Source: Symbiodinium natans (taxonomy: Eukaryota; Sar; Dinophyceae; Suessiales; Symbiodiniaceae). Taken from it: a stretch of 64,000 nucleotides of DNA. Position 1 is the stretch's first letter; each line of letters starts with the position of its first letter. This document shows, piece after piece, positions 36,019-48,300 of this stretch. Made by a program: the position numbers and the translations under genes. The notes under the pieces are model-generated. The model saw nothing but the letters and a program-made list of their open reading frames with translations. It did no database searches and had not been told where the DNA came from. The DNA is taken from positions 175,648-239,647 of the forward strand of contig CAJNDS010002650.1 of NCBI GenBank assembly GCA_905221605.1. The letters run 5' to 3'.

Positions 36019-36850
36019 GGCATGGCAGTTGCCTGCGGAGTTGCAGTGGCGACATTCAGCGACCCCGTGCTTATCAGGTACTGGTCCATGCTGCTAGACG
36101 GTACTGATGGCATGCTTGCAATTCCGTCAGGGAGGCGCTCTCCACTCCACTCTATGAAAGCATTTCCGACGGTGTTTCTTGATGTTTGCCTTACGGTGTT
36201 TCTTGATGTTTGCCTTGTGCGCGGACATCTGCAGGTGGGACACAGATTTGTACTGCACCAAGGACCTAGCCATCCTTTAGCAGTAGCCAGTGCTCAGACT
36301 CCGTCGCAGTGTTTTGTCTGCTGGATTTTGAAGAAGGAAAGGTTCAGTGCATCACGAACCTTCTTCACAGGACGGGGATCACGATACTCCTGGCAAAATC
36401 TACACCATCCATGGAGCCTTCGTTGCCACAATCTTGGATCCTTATGATTGGGAGCGCTGGAGTGATCTTGTGCTTGTGCTCGTGTTATGTTCGAGGCAAA
36501 TGAAGAAATCTTCTCATTCGACAACAGTTTTTTCGACATCCCGCACGAGGAAGCCATGTCGAGACCTCAGCGGCAGATTCTGCACGTTTGTCGTCTTGGG
36601 CCTTGGGCCAGGAGCCTGCGAAGAATGCATCCATCTTTGGCTGTCTGTCGCTAGACCAAGGTTTATGTCCCCAAGCCAGCGCGTTGTCATGGAAGATGGG
36701 TACACTGTCCTCTATCGCGGTGGCTACAGCAAGGCGCGCGGCATATCAGACTCTTGCGACTAAGCTCCGGACGTTCAAGCTTGTTCAGGAAACCCTTCGT
36801 GGACGAAACATCGGCGTGTTCTTAGGTGATACTGGTTCTGTCAGCGTCTC
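36019..36850 (+). CDS. KS N-terminal exons
   Basis: 36019-36132 GMAVACGVAVATFSDPVLIR then YWSMLLDGTDGMLAIPSG (start of the KS fold). From 36371, after an AG at 36369-36370, DGDHDTPGKIYTIHGAFV (the DPDxPGKxYTxxGGF segment). About 36496-36555 ANEEIFSFDNSFFDIPHEEA. About 36657-36745 RFMSPSQRVVMEDGYTVLYR then GGYSKA (the MDPQQRLLLExxYEAL segment). About 36787-36845 ETLRGRNIGVFLGDTGS. All are consecutive parts of one KS domain in several frames, so about four short introns are implied. Confidence 0.85.
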
Positions 36851-39290
36851 AGGGCCTAAAATGTGCTCCCCACAAAAGTGAAACAAGCTGCTGCAGTCAG
36901 TGGCACAGGCTGCTACATGGGGTTACCTTTGTTGCCCACCGTTATAGACCATCGGGAAGCTGTGACAAAAACCCGGAAGCAAGAACTAAGAACACCCCTG
37001 AAGCGAGCGGCTCTAACAGGAACACCTTCCTGAAACAAGAGGATCACTTTGCAAGGGGAAACAATTGGAGAGCACATGCGACCGTGGACGTATTGCACAT
37101 AACATGCAGCTATAGCCTCGTGTTTTTAGGTTGTTGCCCTTAGCTTGCTGATTTTCTGGTCACAAGGCGCTCAGGGGAAGCTGCACGTCTGGAACTGCGG
37201 ACGGTTGCAGAAGGCTATGGACCGCTAGCTTTCGTTAAATCACCTTCGAATGGCGATTTTTGGATAGTCTTTGGCAAACAACTGGCAACTCAAGTCGGTA
37301 GAAGAGAGCATTTTAGCACCGACTTACTCGCTTAGTTTCAGCTTGACCCGTTAACATTGAAAGATCGCGGGAGGCTTTGTTCGTGGTCCTGTATATTTGA
37401 TGGCTATACGGAATCGTGGTGAAGTGGGGTCGAATCGGAAGAAATGGGTTTAATTGCGTTTAATCAGTCTAATCTGCGCAGGTAAAATGGAAATGGGGGT
37501 AAGCTGTGCTTGTGTCCACTGCTTCTGTGTTGCATGGCTTCCCAGCAGACACGAGAGGAAAAGCCGTGAGGGCAAACAAAATGGCTTAAGGGGGGGAGTG
37601 CCAACCCCGTTCCCTTGAGGCAGAGGATAAAATGGAGAAAGGTTGAGTTGTGGTGGTTCCGAGAATGGCATTTAGCGATAGGGCCAGGAGGCTCTCGAAG
37701 GAAGCAAGAGTCTGTACCAGCAGCAGCAAGGCACACAAGGCCGCCCGGGCCGACACACCTCCCCCAAAGAAACACAAGGATCGCGTCGCAGTGACACAGC
37801 ATGACGGCATGACGCAGCCGCACCCAGCAAGACCACCACGCCACCACCCATGCGACGGCAGACGACAGCAAAGCCATGGAGCTGATCCTGCCCAGGACTC
37901 GAAGCAGCAGCACTAACGTCACTGGTGGCCTCCCCTCCAACCAGCACTGCGGTGCCTATGAGCACACAACCAGTCTGTGGAGGTCCTTGCGCCCACCAGG
38001 ATCGGGAGCAAGGCACAGATCAGCAAAGGGGGGAAGAGCAGGAGGGGGAGCTGGGAAGAGCAGGAGGTCCCTGCTGTAGTGAATTATAGTGAATTACTCA
38101 ATTTCATAAGGAAATCATGGAAGACAGAAACGCCGCTGCACTCGGAAATGCTCCAAAATTGAGCCTCGAATTGAGGTATTGATTGCAATTGGTATTGCTT
38201 CGACGTCAACCTGCTCCGCAAAGGGTAGTTAACTAGCATTTTTAGTTTCTTTGTGGGTGGGGGCGCGTTGGAGGGGCAAAGAAGCGCCACCTATTGGCTG
38301 CAGCTTCCGCACAAAACAGAACGGCTACCCATTTCCAAGCAGATTCTGCCAGCAAGCCCGCAGCCACGCATCTTGTCGCAACTTAAATATGTTGCTGTAT
38401 CGTGCTTGTCGGTTCTCAGCTGCATGTTGATGTGTCTGCAAGAAAGAAAAGAACAGGTACATGCTTTGTTCATCTACGGGTCGTCTCGTTCTCATTCGGT
38501 CGATCTGCGGACCTGCGCGAAAACATCTGAGCCCACGATCGCTGCAATAGGTACTAGGTGGCATGTGGATAGCAGTTGATAGTTTATGATTTGAGGGTGC
38601 AAGCAAGTATCTCAAGTTATGTGCACCTGTTTGTCACCAACATGGGCGCAGCATGTCAGCAAAAATCTACGTGGCCGATCGCATCCTCTACCGGGATGTC
38701 GGATAGCAAACTACTGAGCGGTCAGCAGATGTCACGACATATCCCAGCCAAGGACTGGAGCCCTTTCAACCCCGCTGAACATGTCATCGTCAGGGGGCAG
38801 GTGCTTGAGCGATTTTGCGCATGTACGATACCGTCGTGGACCTTCGGTCTAAGAGCACACTGAAGTTGACACAGGAGACCCGCACGGTTTTTGGTCCGAC
38901 CCTTTGCTATCTGTATAGTTGTTGTTTCTGCAGCATTTCTGCAGCAGAAAACCATGTTCAGGTGCACATGCAACGTCTGGAACTGGACACTCCACCTCGG
39001 CCGCTTTTGTTGCAAGACTTGCCCATGGCCAACAGACTTGACTCAACAGACATCAACAGACTCCACGTCACCCGTTGCCGAGACCCGAAGGTGGTGCCAT
39101 GCAGGCTGTCCCACGCTTTGGATTTGGTCGGCTGACCTCTCAGAGATTCTCCGCGTGCCAATGTTTGTTTCGGGCATTCGCAAGCTGTCCAACCTGTGGA
39201 GGTCCATCCAATACTGCGGACACAGCCTGTTCGTCATCACTTGTGGCAACAGGGGTGCTGCTGGCAACGTGTTCTGCTGTGACTGTGAGC
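36019..39290 (+). CDS. Beta-ketoacyl synthase (polyketide/fatty-acid KS), apparently 3'-truncated
   Basis: KS domains catalyse decarboxylative Claisen condensation in polyketide and fatty-acid synthesis. N-terminal landmarks appear in order: an RYWSMLLDGTDGMLAIPSG segment, DTPGKIYTIHGAFV, FDNSFFDIPHEEA, MSPSQRVVMEDGYTVLYRGG and LRGRNIGVFLGDTGS. After 2.2 kb come RLSHALDLVG and PSNTADTACSSSLVATGV, with the nucleophile Cys at 39228-39230. The resemblance is to type I-like modular KS domains, which dinoflagellates often encode as single-domain proteins. The C-terminal half of a KS (HGTGT and the NxGH-type histidine/lysine motifs) was not found between 39290 and the TMTC start at 40758. Either exons escaped me or the copy is truncated and inactive. 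Confidence 0.8.
36860..39090. other. Interval between the two KS exon groups
   Basis: A KS needs only about 60 residues here. No clear match was found, so this is a long intron or holds very short exons. Nothing else was recognised. Confidence 0.35.
39095..39290 (+). CDS. KS active-site exons (DTACSSS)
   Basis: RLSHALDLVG ends at 39130. A 71-nt GC-AG intron (39131-39201) joins it to GPSNTADTACSSSLVATGVL. The joined LDLVGPSNTADTACSSSLVA matches the KS consensus LGLxGPSxTVDTACSSSLVA. After VATGVLLA the frame continues to 39350 without KS similarity, so the exon end is unknown. Confidence 0.88.
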
Positions 39291-39299
39291 TGTTGGGAG

Positions 39300-40757
39300 C
39301 CAGTCCGACCTGTGCAAGAAATAAAAGTCCCCTGTGCAGCATTGGTTTGAAGCCCTTTTCGACTGACAAGCCACACAGGGGTGTGGAGCGGCGAACCTCC
39401 AAAACCCGGGCGTAGGGCGGAGGCGGCAGGGAACATTCTCGGACAACCCACGCGTGTGCTGCTGCTAGTCGTCAGAGATTCCACAGCAGCCGATCGATCA
39501 CGTCAAGATACGCCAAGATAAGCCAAGAGTCAAGAGTAGTTGAGAACTAAGCTGCTCTTCCGTTTCGACTTCGACACTGTTCCAACATTGCCATCCGAGC
39601 GATGCCATCCAGCAGCACATTTTCATCTGTGAGCTTTCAGTGTTAAAGGTGGCTGGGGCGACACTGAACTCTGGCTCTCTGCGATGAAGCATGAAAGCTT
39701 TTGTCTTTTTGTCTCACATTGGTGTGAGGACTGTGTGTGTGTGTGTGTGTGTGTCTAAGACTGCCCCCTGACCCTGCCCAATTTTCATTCGTAGGTGCGT
39801 GCTTGCGTGCGCTTGGTGTGTGTGTGTGTGTGTGCACTGCCAGCGCTATAGAAGCGATTGTGCACAAACGGATCTTGCAGGGCTCATCTCGAAGGAGTCA
39901 GTCCATGAAATGAATGCAGGTCGGTTCGGAAAGAGCGCAGTAACGTCAAACACTCAAATTTCCTGCTTGAAACGAGCAGTACGTGTTAAGGCAGCCAAGA
40001 AAGCCTGCAGTCAAGTTGACCAGCATTGATGAGATGTTTGGTTAGTGGCGCCACATTGCTTAAAAGGATGCAGTTCATGGTGATTCTGATGAAAATGCTG
40101 CGTTCGCCGCTGAGACGGCAGAATACAGCAAATGCTGACATCTTGTAGGCTCTGTGGACTGCTTGTCGGGGACGTCCTTTCAAGATGGAGCAAGATGCAG
40201 CTGAGTTAAAAATTCGAATTGGTGCAGTTAAAGAACACGTAGTGGCTTGGGGCTCAAAGTTGTCCGGGGTGGATGTAGACATGTGGCGAGGTCATGGAGC
40301 ACTGGAAGGGAACCTAGTGACCCAGTCACAGCAAAAATTTTCGACCTAGAAGATCTGAGACTTTATATCAACAGGAGCAAATATGAATCAATCTCTTACA
40401 GCCTGGCAGGTTGCGATGCAGTGGCTACGACCACGAAACGTGGCGCAGCATCAGCATCTGAACGTTGGCAGGCCCACATGAGTACGAGCGAGCTTGGGCA
40501 TGGCACCGACAAGTCAGGGAGTCCGAAGTAACGAAACATGCCACGAAGCAAATGAGAGCGGAAGCAATCTTCCAAGGGAGCAAGAGATGTAAGAAGCCTG
40601 TGAGGCACAGATTCTGAATGAAGATGAATTCAGCCTAATTTAAGCCCCCTCTCACGGCGTCTCACGTCGGCCCAAGGAACTCATGCAATTGTACTGTGCT
40701 TCAGAACTTCAGCTCTCAGCAATCGGACTTCCGACGTTGTAGAGGACCGCGGAGTTC
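39300..40757. other. Interval between KS remnant and TMTC gene
   Basis: Contains (TG)n at 39731-39754 and 39819-39833. A + strand patch near 40180-40350 (MEQDAAELKIRIGAVKEHVV then AWGSKLSGVDVDMW) is coding-like but unassigned. I searched for the KS motif HGTGT in all frames by eye and did not see it. Confidence 0.35.
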
Positions 40758-43700
40758 ATGGTGGCCTCACCTGCGGGCAAGTGCACGTCAAGCGAGGTCG
40801 AGGAACTCCATTCGCTAATTTGTCAGCACCTGCGGTGTGCAGCGGTTCCTGGCTACCTGGTGGAGTCCGTGGAGCGGAGCTTGGAGCGCAGCTTGGAACG
40901 GGTTCACAATCCAACATTCGACAGATTCGACAGCCAATTGCTGCAACGGTTTCGTCAACTCTATCCCGGTCACACAGAGCCGGCAGAACCGGACGGCACA
41001 GTGCGGGGCGCAGACACCACAGGCACAGTTCCTGCTAACATACCCAGAATCAATGAGAGCTCAAGGAGGTGGAGCTGGATGCTGACCATGCTCGGGGTCC
41101 TGGCGCTCAGTCTGGTGTTCTCACCATGCATTACTTACAGCGAATGGTACATCGACGAGCTTTTTGCGGCGGTTCGGAATGCTGACGCTCGAGGGGAGAC
41201 ACCTCTTCCAGAGCTTTTGCGGCACGATTTTTGGGGCAATTCGCTGCAGGGTGGCTGGACCCACAAGTCCTATCGGCCCTTGGTTGTTCTTTCCTATGTA
41301 GCGCAGTACTGGTGGAATTCCTGGGATTTCAGGCCGCAGCCGCTGCGGGTGTTCAACGTTGCGATTCATGCTGGGAACTCCGTTTTGCTCGTTCTGCTGC
41401 TCAGGCGTTTGCATGTTCCATGCACCTCAGCTTTTCTAGCTGCCGGTCTTTTTGCCGTTCACCCTGTGCATGCGGAGAATGCAATTTACCTTGTGGGGCG
41501 AGCTGATTCGATGGCCACATGCTGTTGGCTACTTGCCTGTTTGTCGTGGCGCCCGCTGAAAACAAGAAGGTTTCTTTCACACACTTGGCGCATCGGTCTG
41601 GTTTCAATGCTTGCGGTACTGGGAGGGTTCTGCAAAGAAAGTGGCTTCTGTGTTTTGTTGCATCTTGCCGTGGTGGAACTACTCGGGCCATGCCCATTGA
41701 GTGGCTCGCTTCCCCTTGTTGGTATTTTCTGCGCAACGTTTCTCGGACGAAGCTGGATCACATCGGGCACATCTGCCGGCTTTTCATTCGTGGACACCCC
41801 CGTCCAATACCGCAGTGACCCATTTGTACGCGTAGCGACATATCTCTACTTTCACTCGAAATATGCGCAACTCATGGTCTTTCCATGGACCCTGTCCTGG
41901 GACTATTCGTACAATGCTCTACCAGATTTGCAAACCTGTCACGACCTTCGCATGCTTGGAATATGCGCCGCATACCTGACTCTGTCGGCTTTGGCTGCAT
42001 TAGCATGTGCCAGGAGAAGCCGAAACATTCTGATTGGCCTCAGTAACATCGTTATACCTTTTGTGCCAGCCTCCAACCTGTTTTTCATCGTAGGCGTCAC
42101 TGTGGGCGAGCGCTTGTTGTATCCCTGCAACGTTGGAGCAGCCATTGTCATCGGAGCACTGTGTACGCCAGCCCCCGCTGCACGTGGTCTTCAGATTCAC
42201 TCAGCAGGCAAAGATCCGGAGGAGGAGCGGTCCGCGAAGTCTCGTTCGAAGCCGCGTTGGCTTGCGATATTCAAGGTGCTGCTGATGGGAGGCCTGTTGG
42301 TTTTCACATGGCTGGCAAGGATGCGAACCTGCCAATGGGCTTCCCGCGAGCTCCTGTTCGGGGCAGATGCCAGAAGTTACCCTCAGTCCACCAAGACCCG
42401 TCACCAGTTTGGGACCCACGGAAGCAGAGCAGCCGAAACTCAAGGCTTAAGAGATGTATAAATTGTCTACTCCTGACAGCTTATGTGGGCCTCAGGACCG
42501 TCCTTCACAAAATGGAGCGCTTCAGTGAAGCGCTGTACCATTTCGAGGCCGCAGAAGAAATTTACGTGCCGGGTCTCAAGATTCAGCAAGCTTCAACGGA
42601 GCAGGGGGGTGGGGGTCTGTTTTTCGGCTGCAATGCTTCTCAAGCTCCTTCGTCAGAAGCAAACTACCGAGGACGGTTCCGGACTCACGCAGTACTGCAT
42701 CGGTCAAATTCTGCTGGAAACCGGCCGTGCCCGAGAGGCTGAGGCCAAGTTTGAGAAGATTCTCTCAGGGTTGCGTGGCTGCATTGGATCATCGGATGAT
42801 TTGGAAGAGGTGTAATTGTAGTTCCAGTAGTTCGAGTGCCCAAGTTACGCTGTCCTTGGAGGCTTTAACGATTGGCTGCGCAGTGCATAGAAGATGCCAA
42901 CAAATGCTGTCAGGCATGCACTGGGATTCGGTTCTCACAACATCTTCTCCTTGTATGTCGACTACGGAGCCTTGCCAGCAAGATGCATGGCTGAATGCCA
43001 GATGCACGTTGAATCTGTTCGGAGGCCGACAAAACCTGATTGAACGTGTAAGCATGCTTTGGGGTGCGAGGCTTCTCGATGGTTCTGCAACAACGCTTCG
43101 AAGAAGCGGTGGATCCGATCAAGGAGGGACTACGCCGCAATGAGGATGTTCCTCATGGTCTCAATGCACTCGGTTGCCTTGCTGAGGTTACGTAAATGGA
43201 AAACATTACAAGTTGTGAAGAAGTGCATGCTGCTGGCTGTACAATTGGTACTAGACATGGCCATGCCAGCAGCTCCTGGAACAGCAAGGTTACTCGTATC
43301 TGAATCTGGGCAAGACGCCAGAAGCCATCGAGGCTTTGGAGCTAGGCCTCAGATACGATCCAGGAAATGCCTCTCGCAGGATCTTTGCACGGTTTTGATT
43401 CCTTGAATAGATGGTACATTGATGTATGTTTTCAAAAGCAACAAACATTTCTTGTGAATGCAACCGCAACAGGCTAACAAAGTACGCACGGACCTAGGGG
43501 TGGCCGCGCCCTGTCCGGGAAGCCGTTCTCGGACATTGCCTTTGGCAATTGTAGTTGGTGACTTGGGCAGAGCGTCTGTTGCCGGTCCAATTCTTCCAAG
43601 CTTCACAAGTTTCTTGGGGCTTGTGGCTTCTAAAACTTTATGACTCTAAGCTGAGAATGCTCACAGGCTCTGCGGGCAAGACAGCCAATTGAAATGCATC

Positions 43701-43900
43701 CTCACATGCACCACTGCACGCCGTACCTGGCATCACAGGCTTATCTTGAGAACAACTTGGGCGTCGCCAACGTTTACACAGGGCAGCTGAACGAGGGTGC
43801 TGTCCGCATGGCAAAAGCAGCTCAGCTGGAGCCCGGAGTGCCTGCATTTGCGCACAATGTGATGCTGCTGCGGTCTATGGCAGCTGCTCGCCATTCACGT
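40758..43900 (+). CDS. TMTC-family protein: transmembrane and TPR-containing (GT-C O-mannosyltransferase type)
   Basis: Animal TMTC1-4 are ER multi-pass GT-C glycosyltransferases that attach O-mannose to cadherin-type domains using dolichol-phosphate mannose. The first exon (567 codons from ATG 40758) has a hydrophilic leader, TM1 near residues 106-128, and then the acidic pair in EWYIDELF where GT-C enzymes carry their catalytic D-D/D-E motif. Further landmarks are HDFWGNSLQGGWTHKSYRPL, LFAVHPVHAENAIYLVGRAD, GGFCKESGFCVL, the DUF1736-like stretch near 347-395 and VPASNLFFIVGVTVGERLLY near 436-456. TPR units follow in separate exons to about 43.9 kb. The donor substrate is inferred from the family. 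The start is supported by an in-frame ATG followed by a plausible cytosolic leader. Confidence 0.9.
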
Positions 43901-43921
43901 CCCAAAAGTTTTGTGCTTTAT
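42490..43921 (+). CDS. TMTC gene, TPR-encoding exons
   Basis: TPR-like helices in consecutive islands: about 42494-42582 VLHKMERFSEALYHFEAAEE; about 42684-42772 YCIGQILLETGRAREAEAKF; about 43082-43197 QQRFEEAVDPIKEGLRRNED then VPHGLNALGCLAEVT; about 43289-43380 GYSYLNLGKTPEAIEALELG then LRYDPGNASRR; about 43736-43880 YLENNLGVANVYTGQLNEGA then KAAQLEPGVPAFAHN. The order and the A-x-x-x-x-x-x-L-x-x-P pattern are typical of TPRs. Introns between them are roughly 100-360 nt; borders are not set. The frame of the last island stops at 43921, but a further exon cannot be excluded. Confidence 0.85.
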
Positions 43922-43929
43922 TGAGTTAG

Positions 43930-46900
43930 AGTATGTTAGAGCTGCGAAAGATGCTTGTTTCATTGACAACCAGCCGCAAAAGTTGTTTGCAGGACACGGG
44001 CAAGTGGCCGTCGAAACCTTTTGCACTGGAGCTTTTCTACAACAGAGGTATGTAGGCAACGAGCCAGTGTGCGATCGAGTCTGGCATAGTCTGGCCGTTA
44101 CCGGGACGATGGAAGCTAATGCGGTACAAATGCCATGCCGCGCACATGCCCATCACCCTGTTTGCCCAGACAGTTGTTGAGCTGTACTACTGCCAGGAAT
44201 TGCTTCATGCTTAGACAGTCAGCAAGAGCTTGGCTGCAATGCATTTGAGCTTATCCTTGCAGGCTGCAGGAGTCAGTTGCTGGTGGGATTTGCACCCAAA
44301 TAGGTGCCCGGGCTGTTGAGTCCCACTTGCCATCGAGCCACCTTGCTCTCTTGGCCAGGTCCTGGCACGTACATGGCTATGCCTGTGTCTTACTCTTCAT
44401 GACTCCTCACGTCTTCACGCATGTCTTCACTATTCCTGGGGCATGTTGCAGATGTCATGCAATGAAGGTGTGCTGTTGACTACTGATGTTGCGCACTTTG
44501 CATATGTAGGAGTATGTGAAATCCTGCCCAGTGTCTTCAATCTGCCCGCGGAGTTCTTTCGCTGATGTGCACAAATCATGCCCGCGGCCGTCGCCACGCA
44601 TTGCCGATCACACACTCCTTTTCCCGACGCCCATCTTACAGTCTCTCGCGCGGGTGCACGTCGAAATACTTGCAGGCCTTTATGGTGCCTCCGCGGGTCT
44701 TACGGGTTAGCCGCAAGCTTCTCACAGTTTGGTTCCAGGCTTCTTGCCCTTTCAACATCCCAAACGTTTCCAAACATTATTCTGGCTACACACCTCGGTC
44801 TCTGGTTTCGGGTTGTGCGCAATTGAATCACCCCAGCTCTAAGGCTCGAAGGCTTGAAGGCATTGTCAGACAATGCCAATGCAGGTGTGAAGGTTTGGCT
44901 CCGACACTCCTTCAGGCCCTTCAGGATGTTCCGTTTACACCGTTACACCTCACTCGTTCAAGTTCTGGTTCGTGAGCATCAGAAAGACGATTGTGCCGGC
45001 GGGTGTCTAGCTGCAGGCTTGGGGTCCCCCATGGCACTCTGCAACCCCTACGAGTATGCTGTTGTACTTGCACAGGGAACTTTGCGGACACTTTAAAGCG
45101 TAGCTGTGATGTTCAGAAAAGCGTCAAGCATAAACACAGCAAAACAAAGCCTGATCGCAGCAAGGGAGAGAGTCAAATTCAGGTTTGGTTCTTTTTCACA
45201 ATCGTTAAGATCATAATTGTAAACGCTTGCGCGCGCCGCCTCGGCAGCCGGGCCGGTCCGTCACAAAATTTGGCACGGGGGGAAGGGTTGGGTTAGGGAG
45301 GAGGAGACCGGATTCCGTGTCTGCTTGTTCCAAGCGCTTCTCGGCAGGAAGCCGAGGCGAATTTTGGTATTTTGATAGGCATCCCTCGGCAACATGTGCG
45401 AGGGAGCTTCACAATCACTACCCGCACAATATCGGCGATCCTACTCGGCCTCTCCTCCCACAACATCCTCCCACCCAAGTATGCATCACACCATATCACA
45501 CCAGGGAGTCCTTCATGTCAGTGTTCGTGGAAGGCACAAGACCGGGAAGTGAAAGGGCCGGCTCCTCACCTCCACCCAGAAAGAAAGTGGACACCCCCAA
45601 AACCTCACTATCGAAATGATCAGGGAAGCCATCAAAAGAGAACCTCGAGTAGAGAGGCACCAGTTGAAGGGAGAGTTCGTTAGGCGAGGGGAAAGGGGAG
45701 GTCCAGGCAGTAGCCCTTGCGCAAGCGGAACATTGACTCAACAAACAGCTCCCCCGCACCCTCCGGCTTTGCACGATCTCACCAGTAAATACACAACAGG
45801 CCGAAACCATCACCCTCATCGAGCACACACACACACCGCAGGCTTCTAGTCGTCGAAATTCCAAAAGCACAAGAGGGCAACAACAACAGGAGGCCTGCAC
45901 TAATGATGGGAGGCTGGGCGAAGGATGCACCTGCCAGTGTAACCTGAAAAATGCGTTGGCGTTCAACCACAGTGGAGGCGCGGGAGATGAAGTGCGGGAG
46001 CGTGTCTGTGCAGTTATTCAAAAGTGCGCAATGCCTTGATGGTTCACCTGAAAACCTAAAGTGCGGCATGTTGCAAGGGCCCCACCCACCGGGACGGTGT
46101 GGTTCAAGGCTCACAGGTAAATTCGGCTATACTGCGTCGCCATCCACACCATCGAGCAAGGAGCTATGAACCCGTAGATCACCACAGCAAACAGCACTGC
46201 TTCACTCCAGGCCGATCATCCAAGCAACCTTTCAAGTCGCCGATGTGGGCAGGCTCATGGCGTAAACTGCGCTTGCGCCATGCTACTATGTTCCACGCTC
46301 ATCGTCATTGGCTGTGACTGACTACGAGAGGTGTTCGGTGTTCTGCAATGTAGGACTTCATCACTTCCATAGTGCGCCAGATTGGCAAATTGCCCTTGGC
46401 AAAACAGAGCGAGAATGGAGAGGCATGCTTGGCAGCGCCGCCACTCTGCACTCCTCAAAGGGGTCCTCGCCACCACTACATGATACTTCGGGGGCAATCA
46501 TGGGCAACCCACAACACGAGTTGGGTGGTATTGTGGATCATCACACAGATGATGCAGAACAACAGCGCAGCTTTTACACCCAAATGCGTTATCCGGATGG
46601 ATGCCAACGAAGCCATTTTATGACGCGCACGAACTGGGGAGTCCACCATATTCCACCCATTTCCCTGACAATAACCCAGCGTTGGCAGTTTGCAGGCTTG
46701 AGCACCTCCTCAGTAAAGGTTGTGACAGATGGAACGGTGCGCAGCGTTGGCGCAATCAAGAAAAGATCCAAAAGGTACTGTAAACGTTTCTTCTGCGATG
46801 GTTTGTGCCGAGGTGCCGAGGCTGGCCAGGGTGATTGGCATTGGTTTGTGCTCTACCTCTATGTTGGACAGTCCGTGGAAAGTCATGGCTAGGTGGCTAG

Positions 46901-48300
46901 GCGTGTGGCAGAAACTATGGAATAGATCAGGAGGCACTGTAAAGTCAAAGTGTTTATGTGGGGAGGAGGGAAATCTTGTTCGATCCCCCTCTTCACTGCA
47001 GGAAGTCCTGTAAGGGCGTTGTAACCCTTGGTCAGACACATGCATACAATGCTTACACGCGTACTTTCCGAATTTAAGTGTTGCACTCTCTCCCCCCGGT
47101 AAGAAGTCCATCAATCACAGGAGGTACCGTTTTCGGGTGGGGAAGTGATGTATTTTCTTTCGTTCGCGGGGAGTAGAGGATCAAAATTTAACGAGCAAAG
47201 TCGCGAAAAAACCCCGACTTTACCGAACCACACAGGCCTCCGATCCGGGGCGTGCCGTTCTTTCATCGCTTTTGGACGTCTGGGCTCGCGAAATTCGAAA
47301 CTGTCGTCGCTGTCGTATGCATGGGCTCATGTGGTCTCTTTCGACGTTTGGGATCTACGCTGGCATAGTATTTACCCTACTCACGTGGCAAGTTCGGTGT
47401 TCATCCCGCATTTCCCCATAAAGATGGACCCAAACTCCTTGTGATCCTTGTTCTGATTTAATTCCTGGAGATAGGATTCATGGAGGACGGCACACCCAAT
47501 TCAATGGGTCTGCGATCTAGGCACCAGCCCGTGTCACGTGTGCCGTGGTTTGCAAGCCGTGAGGCAGGCTTTGAGCATGCGGTGGCTCAGGTGCGGATTG
47601 CACATGCTCTCAACTGCCGGTAGATGTTTCACCTTCAACGAAAGCAGCGTCCTGAGCAACCTCCTTTGGGGGCTTGGAATGGTCTGGCTGAAATGTGCAA
47701 GAAGTGCATTCACGAGGTGCGTGCTAGGTTGCGGGGGAGGCTTAGATACACATTTGTTCAACAGCTGAGGCGGGGACGGATATGCCAGAGGCGAGGGTTG
47801 CGGACTCCTTTATTTGAAGGCCTGAGTCCAAGTACGGGCAACAAGGGTCAGAATTACAATTGGGATGTTCCATGCCCAAGGTTCCAAAGCTTCTGGAGCG
47901 CATAGTGGATCATAGTGGCATAGTCACTGCATGGTCACGCAAACGGCTTGGAATAGCTTGATGGATTTGATGGCCTGATGACTTGGTTTTGTTGTTGTTC
48001 AAATTTGGTTCGAAAGTATACAGGGCAACAGCAATTCATGCGCATGCTCTGCAATCAGCCAGCCAAGTTGCGGAGGGGCTAGCGTGCTACCTATGTTACG
48101 CGGGCAGATGGGATATGTCATGCAGTTTGCTGGATGATTCATGATGGTGCCGACTATTTGGCGGCATTTCTGCGGCCACTCGACGTCTTTGGTCATGAAA
48201 GGATGCCAAAGGTCAGGCCACATGTTTTCATCCTGGAAGGCCGTTGTGTCAAGTCCTGTCAAGTACATTCAGTTATGGTCAAATTTAACTTCGAGTGACA
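43930..48300. other. Region between the TMTC and EF-hand genes
   Basis: No gene identified. The 194-codon + strand frame at 46308-46892 and the 103-136-codon frames around 44565-45683 carry no recognisable motif and overlap other open frames, so they are not called. The 5' part of the EF-hand gene may start near the right edge. Confidence 0.35.

Noticed and set aside
46308-46892. 194-codon + strand frame
   Set aside because: No motif or family resemblance and other frames overlap; not called as a gene.
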